From positions 930,001 through 994,000 of the forward strand of contig NZ_CP028136.1 in assembly GCF_003024155.1 (NCBI RefSeq): a DNA stretch of 64,000 nt, given 5' to 3'. Of this stretch, positions 1-9,034 are shown in pieces. The DNA is from Christiangramia fulva (GTDB taxonomy: Bacteria; Bacteroidota; Bacteroidia; Flavobacteriales; Flavobacteriaceae). The notes beneath the pieces are model-generated. The model had not been told where the DNA came from. It searched no databases and worked only from the letters and a program-made list of their open reading frames with translations. The stretch's first letter is position 1; the number at the start of each line of letters is the position of its first letter. The position numbers and the translations under genes are program-made.

Positions 1-1549
1 GTTTTGAAATGAACCATTCTTCGATCGTCCCGATATAACCGCCCTTCATATATTTTACACTCAGCATCGCATCGCTCACAATGGTCCCTATCTGCAGCCG
101 GTGTCTCATGGCCACGCCTCGATCGTTGATCCTGAATTTTCCGTCTTCCTCGATCTCCACTTTTTTATATTCGTCGTAAGCCTGTAAACTCTGACTTCCT
201 TTGGTGATGAAATTGAGGATCCACTGCCATTCTTCTTCGGTAATTCCCTGAAAGCAAAAAGTCGAAGCCACTTCGGGAAAGATCTCTTTTGGATAAAAAC
301 CGTCGGAAACCGCCAGAGTGTTCAAATACTGTACCAGCACATCAAAACTCATGAGATAGGGAATTCGATCTTCCACCGCCTTCTTTTCAACGGCTTTCTG
401 AAGCGCTGAAGCCTCGATAAGTTCAATTGCGTGGGTAGGCAAAAAATAGATCAGGCTCACTTTTCCGGGCTGATGCCCGCTGCGCCCGGCACGCTGAAGA
501 AATCGCGCTACTCCTTTAGGACCGCCAATCTGAACTATGGTTTCAACTGGCGCAAAATCGACTCCCAGATCAAGACTGGAGGTACAAACCACAGCCTTCA
601 GACTTTCATTCCTGATGGCCTGCTCCACCCAAAGACGCGTTTCTTTATTGATACTCCCGTGATGCATGGCGATCTCCCCGGCCAGCTCAGGATATTTCGC
701 CAGCAGTTTCTGAAACCAGATCTCGCACTGCGACCTGGTATTGGTAAAAAGCAGCGTGGTTCTTGAATTTTTGATAATGGGAACGACCTCATCGATCAGG
801 TGTAATCCTAAATGACCCCGCCACGGAAACTTTTCCATTTTGTCGGGAATGATCGATCTTACCTCGATTTTCTTTTTAAGATCGGCCTTGATCATCACCG
901 AATTTTTCAGTGCCTCAGAATTGGGTCCCAATAAAACCTCTCGGGCCTGCTCGAGGTTCCCAATCGTAGCCGAGATCCCCCAAATTCGAAGATCTTTAGA
1001 AATGGTTTTCAATCTTGAAAGCGCCAGTTCTACCTGTACTCCGCGTTTGCTGCCCAGCAACTCATGCCATTCGTCAATGACAATAGCATTTAAATTCTTG
1101 AATTGTTTTTTATAATTTTTGGAAGAAAGCAGTAAATGCAAACTCTCGGGAGTAGTAATGAGCAAATCTGGCATCGATTTTTTTTGCGCTGCCCGTTCTT
1201 TTTGAGGTGTATCTCCGGTTCTTATCCCCACCGTAAACTGTGTTCCCATCTCTTCTGCAAACCGGCTTGCAGCCTGCTCAATTTCTACGGAAAGAGCTCG
1301 CAGCGGTGTGATCCAAACCGCCTTTAAACCACTTTTATGTTTGGTTGTGTAATCGGGATTTTTTCGAATGTACTCCAGAACAATAGGAATCCATAGCGCA
1401 AAGGTCTTTCCACTGCCTGTAGGCGCGTTAAGCAGACCATTCTTCTTCTGGAGATAAGCATCCCAGGTATCTTTCTGGAACTTGAAAGGCTTCCAATCCT
1501 GACCGGCAAACCAGTTTTCAGCTAAAGTTACAAGTTCCTTTTTGTTCAT
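1..1549 (-). CDS. Ligase-associated DEXH-box helicase (Lhr-like), C-terminus cut by window edge
   Basis: Reading the minus strand from the ATG at 1549 gives 516 codons with no stop before the window edge. The sequence shows helicase motif I (APTGSGKT), motif II as DEWH, SAT (motif III), TTPES, and the motif VI-like stretch QRAGRSGHQPG, which is the pattern of the Lhr family. Lhr-type proteins are 3'-5' DNA or DNA:RNA helicases. This short form is the one that travels with an ATP-dependent ligase and a metallo-beta-lactamase exonuclease, both of which lie just upstream here (2.3-5.0 kb). The usual fourth partner, a metallophosphoesterase, would be expected left of base 1. The gene start is 160 bp after a small lipoprotein gene. 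The missing part is the WH and Lhr-specific C-terminal region. Role in DNA damage response is inferred from the neighbourhood. Confidence 0.93.
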   Translation of the reverse strand, partial: MNKKELVTLAENWFAGQDWKPFKFQKDTWDAYLQKKNGLLNAPTGSGKTFALWIPIVLEYIRKNPDYTTKHKSGLKAVWITPLRALSVEIEQAASRFAEEMGTQFTVGIRTGDTPQKERAAQKKSMPDLLITTPESLHLLLSSKNYKKQFKNLNAIVIDEWHELLGSKRGVQVELALSRLKTISKDLRIWGISATIGNLEQAREVLLGPNSEALKNSVMIKADLKKKIEVRSIIPDKMEKFPWRGHLGLHLIDEVVPIIKNSRTTLLFTNTRSQCEIWFQKLLAKYPELAGEIAMHHGSINKETRLWVEQAIRNESLKAVVCTSSLDLGVDFAPVETIVQIGGPKGVARFLQRAGRSGHQPGKVSLIYFLPTHAIELIEASALQKAVEKKAVEDRIPYLMSFDVLVQYLNTLAVSDGFYPKEIFPEVASTFCFQGITEEEWQWILNFITKGSQSLQAYDEYKKVEIEEDGKFRINDRGVAMRHRLQIGTIVSDAMLSVKYMKGGYIGTIEEWFISK

Positions 1550-1584
1550 ATTTTATTAGTAGATGGAGTCAATTTAAAAGAAAA

Positions 1585-1689
1585 CTGTCTGAAAAATAAG
1601 CCATTCTTATAATATTCAGCGATCATGATTTATGGAAAATTCAGGTTAACAGATCGTCTTTTGAATATTACAGTCTTTTTTTCAGACAG
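1585..1689. repeat. 12-bp inverted repeat in the helicase 5' region
   Basis: CTGTCTGAAAAA at 1585-1596 is repeated in perfect inverse orientation at 1678-1689, separated by about 80 bp, in the gap between the lipoprotein gene and the helicase start. On the minus strand the first arm is followed by a purine-rich stretch and no T-run, so it is not a classical terminator. It could fold in the leader of the helicase mRNA. No function can be assigned. Confidence 0.35.
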
Positions 1690-1709
1690 CTCAATATTTT
1701 TATTTTTTA

Positions 1710-2243
1710 TCAGGTACTTCCCTGTGTTGATTTTCCTTTCGGTTCTTCTACCCTCGGAATTATTGGTTGATGCCCGTTATAAAAGAACTGCGGATAATTA
1801 TGTTTCATAAATTCCTGGTGGATCGAATCCATTTTCCGCACCTGGTCCATAAAATCTTTTGAATTCATATGATGACTGAAAAATCCGCGATTCAAAAAAT
1901 CATTTTCGGGAATAGAATCATTGAAAAACGATTCAAATAAAGCCGACTGGTCATTCATTCCGCTGCTTTGAAAATACTGGCGGAAATTCTGCATCATTCT
2001 GTTCATTTGCGCATCAGAGATCGTATCACCATTGATCGTGTTATACGAATAAACATAGGTGGAATCGTAGCTTATCAGGTTTCCGTTCTCATCGAATTCC
2101 CTGTTTACTTTCCAGCTTCCTTTAGGAGCATTTTGAGCAGTTTTGGCCTGTTCTTCAGTTTCTTTCTTTTCCTTTTTATCCTGAGCGTTACAACTTGTAA
2201 GACTTAGAAGAAGTATTGCCAGCATAAAAAATTTAGTTTTCAT
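1710..2243 (-). CDS. Small hypothetical lipoprotein
   Basis: I do not recognise a family. The protein (177 residues from the ATG at 2243; an upstream TTG at 2252 is a weaker start) has a typical lipoprotein signal: Lys-rich n-region, hydrophobic stretch and lipobox LTSC followed by NAQD. A highly charged Lys/Glu linker (about residues 18-40) follows, then an acidic, Met/Phe/Gln-rich region with repeated short MNR/MND/MDQ motifs and a Pro-rich tail. It is probably anchored at the outer membrane facing the periplasm. It sits between the DNA ligase and the ligase-associated helicase on the same strand, which is odd because those two are cytoplasmic repair proteins. A functional link is not supported by the sequence alone. 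Confidence 0.7.
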   Translation of the reverse strand: MKTKFFMLAILLLSLTSCNAQDKKEKKETEEQAKTAQNAPKGSWKVNREFDENGNLISYDSTYVYSYNTINGDTISDAQMNRMMQNFRQYFQSSGMNDQSALFESFFNDSIPENDFLNRGFFSHHMNSKDFMDQVRKMDSIHQEFMKHNYPQFFYNGHQPIIPRVEEPKGKSTQGST

Positions 2244-2344
2244 TTTGAACAAATTTTAGTTGCACGAAACAGTTAAAAACATTGATGGAATAACAATATA
2301 AATACCATTTTTAATTTTGCATTATTAAAATTTTTCTAAAAAAA

Positions 2345-3937
2345 TCAGGGGATCAAAGCCTTGAGATCTTCGAGGGTGTTGGCATCTTCTATTTTTTTAT
2401 CGGTTCGCCATCGCAAAATTCTGGGGAACCTTGTCGCTACGCCGCTTTTATGACGTTTTGATTCGGCGATGCCTTCAAAAGCAATTTCGAAAACGTGATG
2501 TGGCGTTACGCTTCGTACCGGCCCGAATTTCTCCAGGGTATTTTTCTTGATCCAGGCATCTAATTTTCGGAACTCCTCGTCGGTTAAGCCCGAATAAGCC
2601 TTCGCAAAAGTCACAAGTTCCTGTTTTTCCTCATCCCAGAGTCCGAAGGTATAATCGGTAAAAAGATTGCTTCTTCTCCCGTGCCCCCGCATGGCGTAGG
2701 TTAAAACCGCATCGATGGTAAGCGGATCTACTTTCCATTTCCACCAGTCACCTTTTTTTCGGCCCACCAGGTAAGGTGAATCAAGCCTTTTCAGCATCAA
2801 TCCTTCCGACATGACTTCCCGCGCTCGTTCTCTCTCTTCCGCAGCTTCTTTCCAGCTTTCAAAAGTGATATATTCGGAAAGATGTAACGGAAATTTTTCC
2901 GCAGAGACCTCCTGGTGTAATCTTTCAAGAATTTTCCGCCTTTCCTCAAAAGCCATTTCCCTGATATCTTCACCATCCCATTCCAGCAGATCATAAGCCT
3001 TCAGAATTACAGGTGTTTTTTTAAGCAGATTTTTGGTCACGTTCTTTCTCCCGATTCGGGTTTGCAGGTCTTTAAAAGTTCCAATTTGCCCTTTCGGAAA
3101 AGGGAGAATTTCCCCGTCGATCACCGTTCCGTTGGGAATCACTCCCACAAATGCCTCGAATTCGGGATATTTATCGGTGACAAGTTCTTCGCCACGACTC
3201 CAAACGAAAAGCTCATTATTGCGCACGATCACCTGGGAGCGGATCCCATCCCATTTATGCTCGGCGCTCCAGATTGACGGATCGCCAAGTTCTTCCGGTT
3301 CGTCCTCAATCGCATAGGCCAAATAGAACGGATAGGGTTTGGACAAATAATCCTCCTCATTTTCTTCCAGAATAAGACTATTGAAACTGGTTTTCGAAGG
3401 ATCCCAGTTTCCCATCATCTTATACGCGAGAATATCTTCATCGATATCGGTAGCTTTTGAAAGAGCTCTTGTCATGAGCTTTTGACTCACCCCTATGCGG
3501 AAACTTCCCGTAATAAGTTTGGTAAAAACGAAGCGTTCGTAGTAATTAAGATTTCGCCAGTTTTCGAACAGGTATTCTTTTTTTTCTTCTTCTGAAAGCG
3601 GTTTCAAATCGACAATTTCCTGAAGGAACTGGTTGAGTGATTTTTCGGTGGTACTTTCGGAATTTGGAATGACCAGCGCGATGGTTTCAGCGAGGTCGCC
3701 TACAATATGATAAGATTCCTCAAAAAGCCACAGTGGGATATTTGCCAGTTCTGAAGCCCATTCCCGCATCAAAGTAGTATTAACCGGACGGGGCGGCCGG
3801 CGATGACTGAGAATCGCAATGGTCCAAACCTTATCTTTTGGCGGTGCGTTTTTGAAATATTCGGTAAGCGCGTCGACTTTAAGGCTGGTTTTATTAGTGC
3901 TGTCAAGTTTCCGGATGAGTTCGGCAAATGCCGCCAT
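2345..3937 (-). CDS. ATP-dependent DNA ligase, repair-cluster type
   Basis: 530 residues from the chosen ATG at 3937. The N-terminal DNA-binding domain begins with MAAFAELIRKLDSTNKTS, matching how this family normally starts. The adenylation motif is EHKWDGIR (K is the AMP-accepting lysine). Downstream are DGEILPF (motif III), the motif IV-like SEGLMLKRLDSPY, and WWKWKVD (motif V), followed by an OB-fold and C-terminal region. The enzyme seals DNA nicks with ATP. An in-frame ATG at 4003 would add 22 residues and overlap the exonuclease stop as ATGAGTAA, which is attractive for translational coupling, so the start is not certain. The gene lies directly downstream of the MBL-fold exonuclease and is one of the defining members of the ligase-associated repair cluster. 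Confidence 0.95.
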   Translation of the reverse strand: MAAFAELIRKLDSTNKTSLKVDALTEYFKNAPPKDKVWTIAILSHRRPPRPVNTTLMREWASELANIPLWLFEESYHIVGDLAETIALVIPNSESTTEKSLNQFLQEIVDLKPLSEEEKKEYLFENWRNLNYYERFVFTKLITGSFRIGVSQKLMTRALSKATDIDEDILAYKMMGNWDPSKTSFNSLILEENEEDYLSKPYPFYLAYAIEDEPEELGDPSIWSAEHKWDGIRSQVIVRNNELFVWSRGEELVTDKYPEFEAFVGVIPNGTVIDGEILPFPKGQIGTFKDLQTRIGRKNVTKNLLKKTPVILKAYDLLEWDGEDIREMAFEERRKILERLHQEVSAEKFPLHLSEYITFESWKEAAEERERAREVMSEGLMLKRLDSPYLVGRKKGDWWKWKVDPLTIDAVLTYAMRGHGRRSNLFTDYTFGLWDEEKQELVTFAKAYSGLTDEEFRKLDAWIKKNTLEKFGPVRSVTPHHVFEIAFEGIAESKRHKSGVATRFPRILRWRTDKKIEDANTLEDLKALIP

Positions 3938-3995
3938 TCCACCCTGATCAGAATCCTGGATGCTCTCTGTCTTTTTAACCGATTTGATCTTTTCC

Positions 3996-5018
3996 TTACT
4001 CATTATCCTTTTCCTTATCGCTTTCCAGCTGTCCGGTTTCTCCTTCATACTGAGTTTCTTCGGTTCGCGCGTCATAAGCCTGTTCCCGCAGATACCGGGA
4101 AAAAATATCGGTATAACCATGCGTACAGATCACTTTTTCACAGCCGGTTTCTTTGATGGAGGTCAGCAGTCCCTGCCAGTCACAGTGATCGCTAAGTACA
4201 AATCCGCGGTCGATCGCTCTTCTTCGGCGTGCACCTCTAAAAGTCATCCAGCCGCTGGCCGAAGCGGTCACATACGGAACCATCTTCCGGATCCAGGTCG
4301 AGCCGTGAGCGCTGGGTGGAGCGAGAACAATATTTCCTTTAATTTCCTCCTTTTTGGTCTCGCGGGTAATTCTGATAGTTTCCGGAAAATTAGCCTGAGA
4401 CCTTAGAACTTCCGTCATATTTTCAATTGCTCCGTGGGTATAAATCTTCCCGATGGAAGTATCCAGATGTTTCAGCAAACGCTGGGCTTTTCCGAGAGAA
4501 TAACCAAATAAAATTGAAGTCCTTTCATCCTCTTTATTCTGTTGCCACCACTCATTGATATCGTTCATCACCTGCTCCTGTGGCGTCCATTTAAAAGCGG
4601 GCAGTCCAAAGGTGCATTCAGTAATAAAAGTGTCACATTTTACCGGCTCGTAGGGCACCGCCACGCCGTCATCTTCAGTTTTATAATCTCCTGTAAAAAC
4701 CCAGACTTCGCCCTTATGCTCCACCCGGATTTGAGATGAACCGATGATATGCCCTGCAGGATGCAGCGAAAATTTCACATTATTAATGTTAAAGGTTTCA
4801 TTCCACTCTTTTCCGGCTACTTCAATATCACCTAATCGATGCTTGATAACAGGAACATTGCTTTGGTGCGTGATGTATTTTTTATGTCCCCAACGAGCAT
4901 GATCGGCATGGCCATGAGAAATGATGGCCTTTTCCACCGGGCGCCAGGGATCGAGATATACGTCGGCGGCAGCGCAGTAAATACCTTTGTCATTAAATAC
5001 CAGTAAAGGTGTTTTCAT
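3996..5018 (-). CDS. Ligase-associated putative exonuclease (metallo-beta-lactamase/beta-CASP fold)
   Basis: 340 residues. The metal-binding motif is SHGHADHARWG (HxHxDH) near residue 34, preceded by the conserved YLDPW. The rest of the protein follows the MBL/beta-CASP plan with FTGDYKTEDDG, TECTFGLP and SDHCDWQG motifs, as in the mRNA 3'-end-processing factor-like proteins that accompany bacterial ATP-dependent ligases. The family is thought to act as a DNA exonuclease with the ligase and Lhr helicase in repair. It is the first gene of the minus-strand cluster. Its last codons overlap or abut the ligase N-terminal extension. The C-terminus is acidic and Lys-rich (residues about 320-340) and probably disordered. 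Confidence 0.93.
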   Translation of the reverse strand: MKTPLLVFNDKGIYCAAADVYLDPWRPVEKAIISHGHADHARWGHKKYITHQSNVPVIKHRLGDIEVAGKEWNETFNINNVKFSLHPAGHIIGSSQIRVEHKGEVWVFTGDYKTEDDGVAVPYEPVKCDTFITECTFGLPAFKWTPQEQVMNDINEWWQQNKEDERTSILFGYSLGKAQRLLKHLDTSIGKIYTHGAIENMTEVLRSQANFPETIRITRETKKEEIKGNIVLAPPSAHGSTWIRKMVPYVTASASGWMTFRGARRRRAIDRGFVLSDHCDWQGLLTSIKETGCEKVICTHGYTDIFSRYLREQAYDARTEETQYEGETGQLESDKEKDNE

Positions 5019-5144
5019 ATATCCATTTCTGAGGAAAACTGAATTTAAAACTTTGCGTTTTTTCGCGGAAGCGATTAAGAAAAGATTAGCTAAAGATCAG
5101 CCTATTTTCTACTGTTTTTGATGTTTTTTAGCTTTGTGTTTCTT

Positions 5145-5152
5145 TATATTTG
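5145..5152 (+). promoter_or_regulatory. -7 promoter box upstream of the TerB-like gene
   Basis: TATATTTG matches the Bacteroidota -7 consensus TAnnTTTG and lies 17 bp before the ATG at 5170, leaving a very short leader. A TTTG at 5117-5120 could be the -33 element, but the 24-bp spacing is a little long. Confidence 0.5.
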
Positions 5153-5169
5153 TATATAAAACTACTAGA

Positions 5170-5601
5170 ATGTCTTTTTCAGATTTGTTTGGCTCAGGAG
5201 AGCATTTAAGAAATTTAAGCCACTTTGCTTCTATCGTAAATCTCGCCGCGATAGACGGTGAGATCAATGAAAAGGAGGAAGCGCTGTTACGCCGTTTTGC
5301 CCGAAAACTCGACATCAGCGAAGAGGAATATTCCAAAGTGATGGAAAACCCAAAACTCTTCCCTTTAGTTGGGTATAACAGCGTGGAAAAAAGGCTTGAA
5401 AGACTGCACGATCTTTTCAGGATCATTTATGCCGATCATGATATTGACGAAGAAGAATCTGAACTTGTCAAACGTTACGCTATCGGTCTTGGCTTTTCAA
5501 GTCAGGCTTCAGAAGGTATTATCAAACGATCCATTCAGATCTTCAGCGGGCAGCTGAGTTTCGAAGACTACCGTTATTTACTGGAAAAGGAAAGGGCGTG
5601 A
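5170..5601 (+). CDS. TerB-like helical protein
   Basis: 143 residues starting MSFSDLFG; an upstream ATG at 5134 would add a non-conserved hydrophobic leader and would lie inside the promoter, so 5170 is chosen. The protein is all-helical with the TerB-like pattern: [21 protein letters not shown], then [18 protein letters not shown], each with an acidic D-x-D/E-E-E turn as in tellurite-resistance TerB and DjlA N-terminal domains. These acidic turns may bind metal ions. Cytoplasmic role unknown. The 3' end overlaps the convergent fbp gene by 28 bp. Confidence 0.85.
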   Translation: MSFSDLFGSGEHLRNLSHFASIVNLAAIDGEINEKEEALLRRFARKLDISEEEYSKVMENPKLFPLVGYNSVEKRLERLHDLFRIIYADHDIDEEESELVKRYAIGLGFSSQASEGIIKRSIQIFSGQLSFEDYRYLLEKERA

Positions 5602-6620
5602 CTCTGATTTTTCTCATCACTTCTTTTCATAAATTCTTCAGCTTTCTCGACCATTTTTTTGCTTCCGCAGAAGAAAGGGGTGCGCTGGTGTAATTCTGCA
5701 GGTTTAATATCTAATATACGCTGAAAACCATCACTGGCATTTCCTCCGGCCTGTTCCGTAATAAAAGCGATGGGATTGCATTCGTATAACAATCTTAACT
5801 TTCCTTCAGGTGCTTTTGAGGTTTTGGGATAGATAAAAATACCTCCCTTGATCATATTCCTGTGAATATCTGAAACCATCGAGCCAATATACCTGGAAGT
5901 ATAAGGCCGGTCTTCCTTCTCTTCCTGGCAATATTTTATGTAATCTTTCACTCCCTGGGGAAAATGCACATAATTTCCTTCATTTATGGAATAAATTGAT
6001 CCGTTTTCAGGAAATTTCATGTTCGGATGTGAAAGATACCAGCTACCCAGAGCCGGGTTGAGCGTAAAACCGTTTACCCCGTGACCGGTAGTATAAACCA
6101 GCATGGTAGAAGTTCCATAAATAATATAACCTGCTGCCACCTGAAGGTTCCCCGGCTGCAGAAAATCTTCAAGCTGTACCGGAGTTCCAATGGGAGTAAC
6201 CCTTCTATAGATAGAAAAAATAGTTCCTACCGACACATTCACATCTATATTTGAGCTTCCGTCGAGCGGATCCATCAACACTACATATTTATTCTTATTA
6301 TCCCGGTTTTGTCCTGAAATTTGTATAAAATCATCACTTTCTTCAGAAGCGATTCCACATACGATTTCTCTGTTGGTAAGAGTCTGGATAAATTTTCGGT
6401 TGGCATACACGTCGAGCTTTTGCTGGTCCTCACCCTGTACATTGGTTTCGCCATTTGCACCGAGGATATCTACTAATCCGGCTTTATTAACTTCATGATT
6501 TACTACCTTTGCTGCCAGTCGCAGTGAATTGATCAATCTTGAAAGTTCTCCGGAAGAATATGGGAAATCGGCCTGGTTCTCGATGATGAATTCTCCCAGG
6601 GTTTGTTTGGGTGTTGGCAT
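5574..6620 (-). CDS. fbp: Fructose-1,6-bisphosphatase, class I
   Basis: 348 residues, the normal length of class I FBPases. It hydrolyses fructose-1,6-bisphosphate to fructose-6-phosphate in gluconeogenesis. Visible motifs are [12 protein letters not shown], the metal site in SEESDD, and the signature [20 protein letters not shown], followed by [20 protein letters not shown] near the C-terminus. It is monocistronic on the minus strand, with its tail overlapping the TerB-like gene, so antisense pairing of the two mRNA ends is expected. It diverges from the GNAT and aspartate kinase genes. Confidence 0.97.
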   Translation of the reverse strand: MPTPKQTLGEFIIENQADFPYSSGELSRLINSLRLAAKVVNHEVNKAGLVDILGANGETNVQGEDQQKLDVYANRKFIQTLTNREIVCGIASEESDDFIQISGQNRDNKNKYVVLMDPLDGSSNIDVNVSVGTIFSIYRRVTPIGTPVQLEDFLQPGNLQVAAGYIIYGTSTMLVYTTGHGVNGFTLNPALGSWYLSHPNMKFPENGSIYSINEGNYVHFPQGVKDYIKYCQEEKEDRPYTSRYIGSMVSDIHRNMIKGGIFIYPKTSKAPEGKLRLLYECNPIAFITEQAGGNASDGFQRILDIKPAELHQRTPFFCGSKKMVEKAEEFMKRSDEKNQSHALSFSSK

Positions 6621-6724
6621 GTCTCTGATTTATGATTAGGCAGCTAAATTATCAATTTTTGAAGTTACTACATCGTTTTCGTAAATATTATTCGCAATGT
6701 TTACATTAGTTTAAAACAAATTAT

Positions 6725-7213
6725 ATGGAAATTAACATTCGGAAGGCGCAAAAAAAAGATATGGGCGCTGTTTTGGAACTGATCAATGAACTGGCAATTT
6801 TTGAAAAAGAACCCGATGCGGTCATCATCGATGAGAATGATCTAATACGGGATGGTTTTGGTGAAAATCCGGCGTTTCACTGCTTTGTAGCCGAAGCCGA
6901 CGGGAAGATCCAGGGTATGGCACTGATCTATTTCAGATATTCCACCTGGAAGGGAAAGACCGTTCATCTTGAAGATCTTATCGTTCGCGAGGCTTACCGC
7001 GGAAAGGGTCTTGGTTCAGCTTTGTATACAGAGGTCATCCAATTTGCAGCCGACCAGAAAGTAAAACGTATCGAATGGGTGGTACTTAACTGGAATAAAC
7101 CCGCCGCCGATTTCTACCGAAACAGCGGTGCGGATGTATTGGAAGACTGGGATACGGTGCAGATGCACGAAGAAGCCATGCTGAAATATCTTGAAAATAA
7201 AGGCAGGCTTTAA
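6725..7213 (+). CDS. GNAT N-acetyltransferase (paralogue 1)
   Basis: 162 residues with a single GNAT fold. The acetyl-CoA pyrophosphate loop is RGKGLGSALY (RxxGxG/A), preceded by VHLEDLIVREAY. It resembles the diamine/spermidine acetyltransferase subgroup of small GNATs (IRKAQKKDM... LINELAIFEKEPD start; NWNKPAADFYRNSGAD end). The substrate is unknown. It is the first gene of a plus-strand set that continues with a close paralogue and aspartate kinase. Confidence 0.93.
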   Translation: MEINIRKAQKKDMGAVLELINELAIFEKEPDAVIIDENDLIRDGFGENPAFHCFVAEADGKIQGMALIYFRYSTWKGKTVHLEDLIVREAYRGKGLGSALYTEVIQFAADQKVKRIEWVVLNWNKPAADFYRNSGADVLEDWDTVQMHEEAMLKYLENKGRL

Positions 7214-7270
7214 GAGGAGATTAATATTTGTGTGAAAAGCAATCCGTATTTTTGTGAAAAGCCAAAAATA

Positions 7271-7750
7271 ATGGATTATACAATACGCGAAGCCCGAAGA
7301 GAAGATATGCCTTTCGTCCTGGAACTCATCAAGGAACTGGCAGAACACGAAAATCATCTGGATGACGTGGAAGTCAGCGTTGAAGACCTTGAAAAAGAGG
7401 GGTTTGAAAATGGCAATTTCAAATGTTTTGTCGCTGAAGTTGCTGGAAGGATTGAGGGTATGGCACTCGTTTATTTCAGATTCTCAACCTGGAAAGGACG
7501 CACGGTTCACCTCGAAGATCTTATTGTACGCGAAAATATGCGCGGAACCGGCCTTGGAGGAGCCTTATATCAGGCAGTTGTAAAATATGGATATGAACAT
7601 GGCGTTAAACGTATTGAATGGGTAGTTTCTGAAGGAAATGAAAACGCCATCCAGTTCTATGAAAATACGGGCGCCAAGATCAAGGAGACATGGAAGACCG
7701 TTCACATGGAAGAAAGTGGAATCAAAAAAAACATAAAAAAAGGTGATTAA
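7271..7750 (+). CDS. GNAT N-acetyltransferase (paralogue 2)
   Basis: 159 residues from the ATG at 7271 (MDYTIREARREDM); a GTG at 7232 would add an unconserved leader. It is clearly a tandem duplicate of the gene before it: both carry the block FxxSTWKGxTVHLEDLIVRE and the CoA loop RGTGLGGALY, and both end with a NENAIQFYENTGA-type strand. The stop codon overlaps the GTG start of aspartate kinase by 8 bp, so the two are probably translationally coupled. Substrate unknown; coupling to amino acid metabolism is only suggested by position. Confidence 0.92.
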   Translation: MDYTIREARREDMPFVLELIKELAEHENHLDDVEVSVEDLEKEGFENGNFKCFVAEVAGRIEGMALVYFRFSTWKGRTVHLEDLIVRENMRGTGLGGALYQAVVKYGYEHGVKRIEWVVSEGNENAIQFYENTGAKIKETWKTVHMEESGIKKNIKKGD

Positions 7751-8996
7751 TGTCTTCAAATTTGGTGGTGCCTCGGTGAAAGACGCCGAGGGAGTCAGAA
7801 ATTTGATCAATGTTCTAAAAGAGACTGGCAGCGACAACAAGCTCATCGTGGTCTCGGCGATGGGAAAGACGACCAATGCCTTTGAGGTTGTATTAAAAGA
7901 ATATTTAGCCGGAGCTTCTGTTCCTCAAAGCCTCATAGAAGTTAAAGAATATCACTTCAGCATTCTTGATGATCTTTTTCCTGGCAAACAGGATCCTGTT
8001 TATTTACAGGTAGAAAATCATTTCAGGGAACTTCAAAACTTTCTTAACCATAATAAATCCACGCAGTATGATTATGTTTATGACCAGATTGTGTGCTTTG
8101 GTGAACTGATCTCAACCACGATCGTTTCAGCATACCTGAATTCTCAAAATTTCAGGGCAAACTGGCTGGACGCAAGGGAATTCTTAAAAACCGACAGCAC
8201 CTATCGCGATGCACAGGTAAACTGGGAAAAGACCCAGGAGCTCATTCAGAAAAACCTGGACGCATCCAAATTAAACATCACTCAGGGATTCATCGGTTCA
8301 GATCCTAATAATTTCACTACCACGCTGGGCCGCGAAGGCTCTGATTATACTGCGGCTATATTCGCTTATTGTTTGAATGCGAAAAGCGTGACCATCTGGA
8401 AAGATGTTCCGGGAGTTTTAAATGCCGATCCTCGTTTTTTTCAAAAAACACAACTGCTCCATCAAATTTCTTATGAGGAAGCGATCGAACTGGCATTTTA
8501 CGGGGCTTCGGTCATTCACCCAAAAACGCTTCAGCCCTTACAGCGAAAGGAAATTCCGCTTTTTGTCCGCTCTTTTCTGAATCCAAAACAGGAAGGAACG
8601 GCTGTCAGTAAAGGCCATAGACTTATCCCGGAAGTACCCTGCTTCATTGTGAAAAAAGACCAGGTACTGATCTCTCTTTCTTCACTGGATTTTTCCTTTA
8701 TTGTTGAGGAAAATATTTCAGAAATTTTCAGATTATTTCATCAATATCAGATGAAGGTTGATCTTATACAGAATTCCGCGATCAGCTTCCGCGTATGCGT
8801 GGACAACAGATTTAACCAGCTGGAAAAGCTTATCCAGCATTTAAAAGCCAGATTCAAAGTAAGCTTTAAAACCGGGGTTTCGCTCTATACGATCAGGCAT
8901 TTTGATGATGCGGCCATTCAAGACCTAGAAAAGGATAAAAAAGTACTTTTAAAGCAACTTACTCAGAATACGGTGCAACTGGTTACCGAAAACTAA
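7743..8996 (+). CDS. lysC: Aspartate kinase
   Basis: 417 residues. It phosphorylates aspartate, the first step to lysine, threonine, methionine and diaminopimelate. The N-terminus VFKFGGASVKDAEGV and VSAMGKTTNAFE are the kinase signature, with GREGSDYTAAIFA and KDVPGVLNADPRF further on. ACT-like regulatory segments make up the last 130 residues. The start must be the GTG at 7743, because an in-frame stop lies at 7734-7736 and the conserved FKFGGASV begins three residues later. The 8-bp overlap with the GNAT gene supports coupled translation. The name lysC is used for a stand-alone aspartate kinase; no homoserine dehydrogenase domain is present. Confidence 0.95.
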   Translation: MINVFKFGGASVKDAEGVRNLINVLKETGSDNKLIVVSAMGKTTNAFEVVLKEYLAGASVPQSLIEVKEYHFSILDDLFPGKQDPVYLQVENHFRELQNFLNHNKSTQYDYVYDQIVCFGELISTTIVSAYLNSQNFRANWLDAREFLKTDSTYRDAQVNWEKTQELIQKNLDASKLNITQGFIGSDPNNFTTTLGREGSDYTAAIFAYCLNAKSVTIWKDVPGVLNADPRFFQKTQLLHQISYEEAIELAFYGASVIHPKTLQPLQRKEIPLFVRSFLNPKQEGTAVSKGHRLIPEVPCFIVKKDQVLISLSSLDFSFIVEENISEIFRLFHQYQMKVDLIQNSAISFRVCVDNRFNQLEKLIQHLKARFKVSFKTGVSLYTIRHFDDAAIQDLEKDKKVLLKQLTQNTVQLVTEN

Positions 8997-9034
8997 ATTT
9001 GGTTTCTTATTTTTGGTTAAACAAACCGATCAAT

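Noticed and set aside
431..1509. Several open frames on both strands inside the first 1.5 kb
   Set aside because: They are shadows of the helicase gene, which reads without a stop through the left edge and has all expected motifs.
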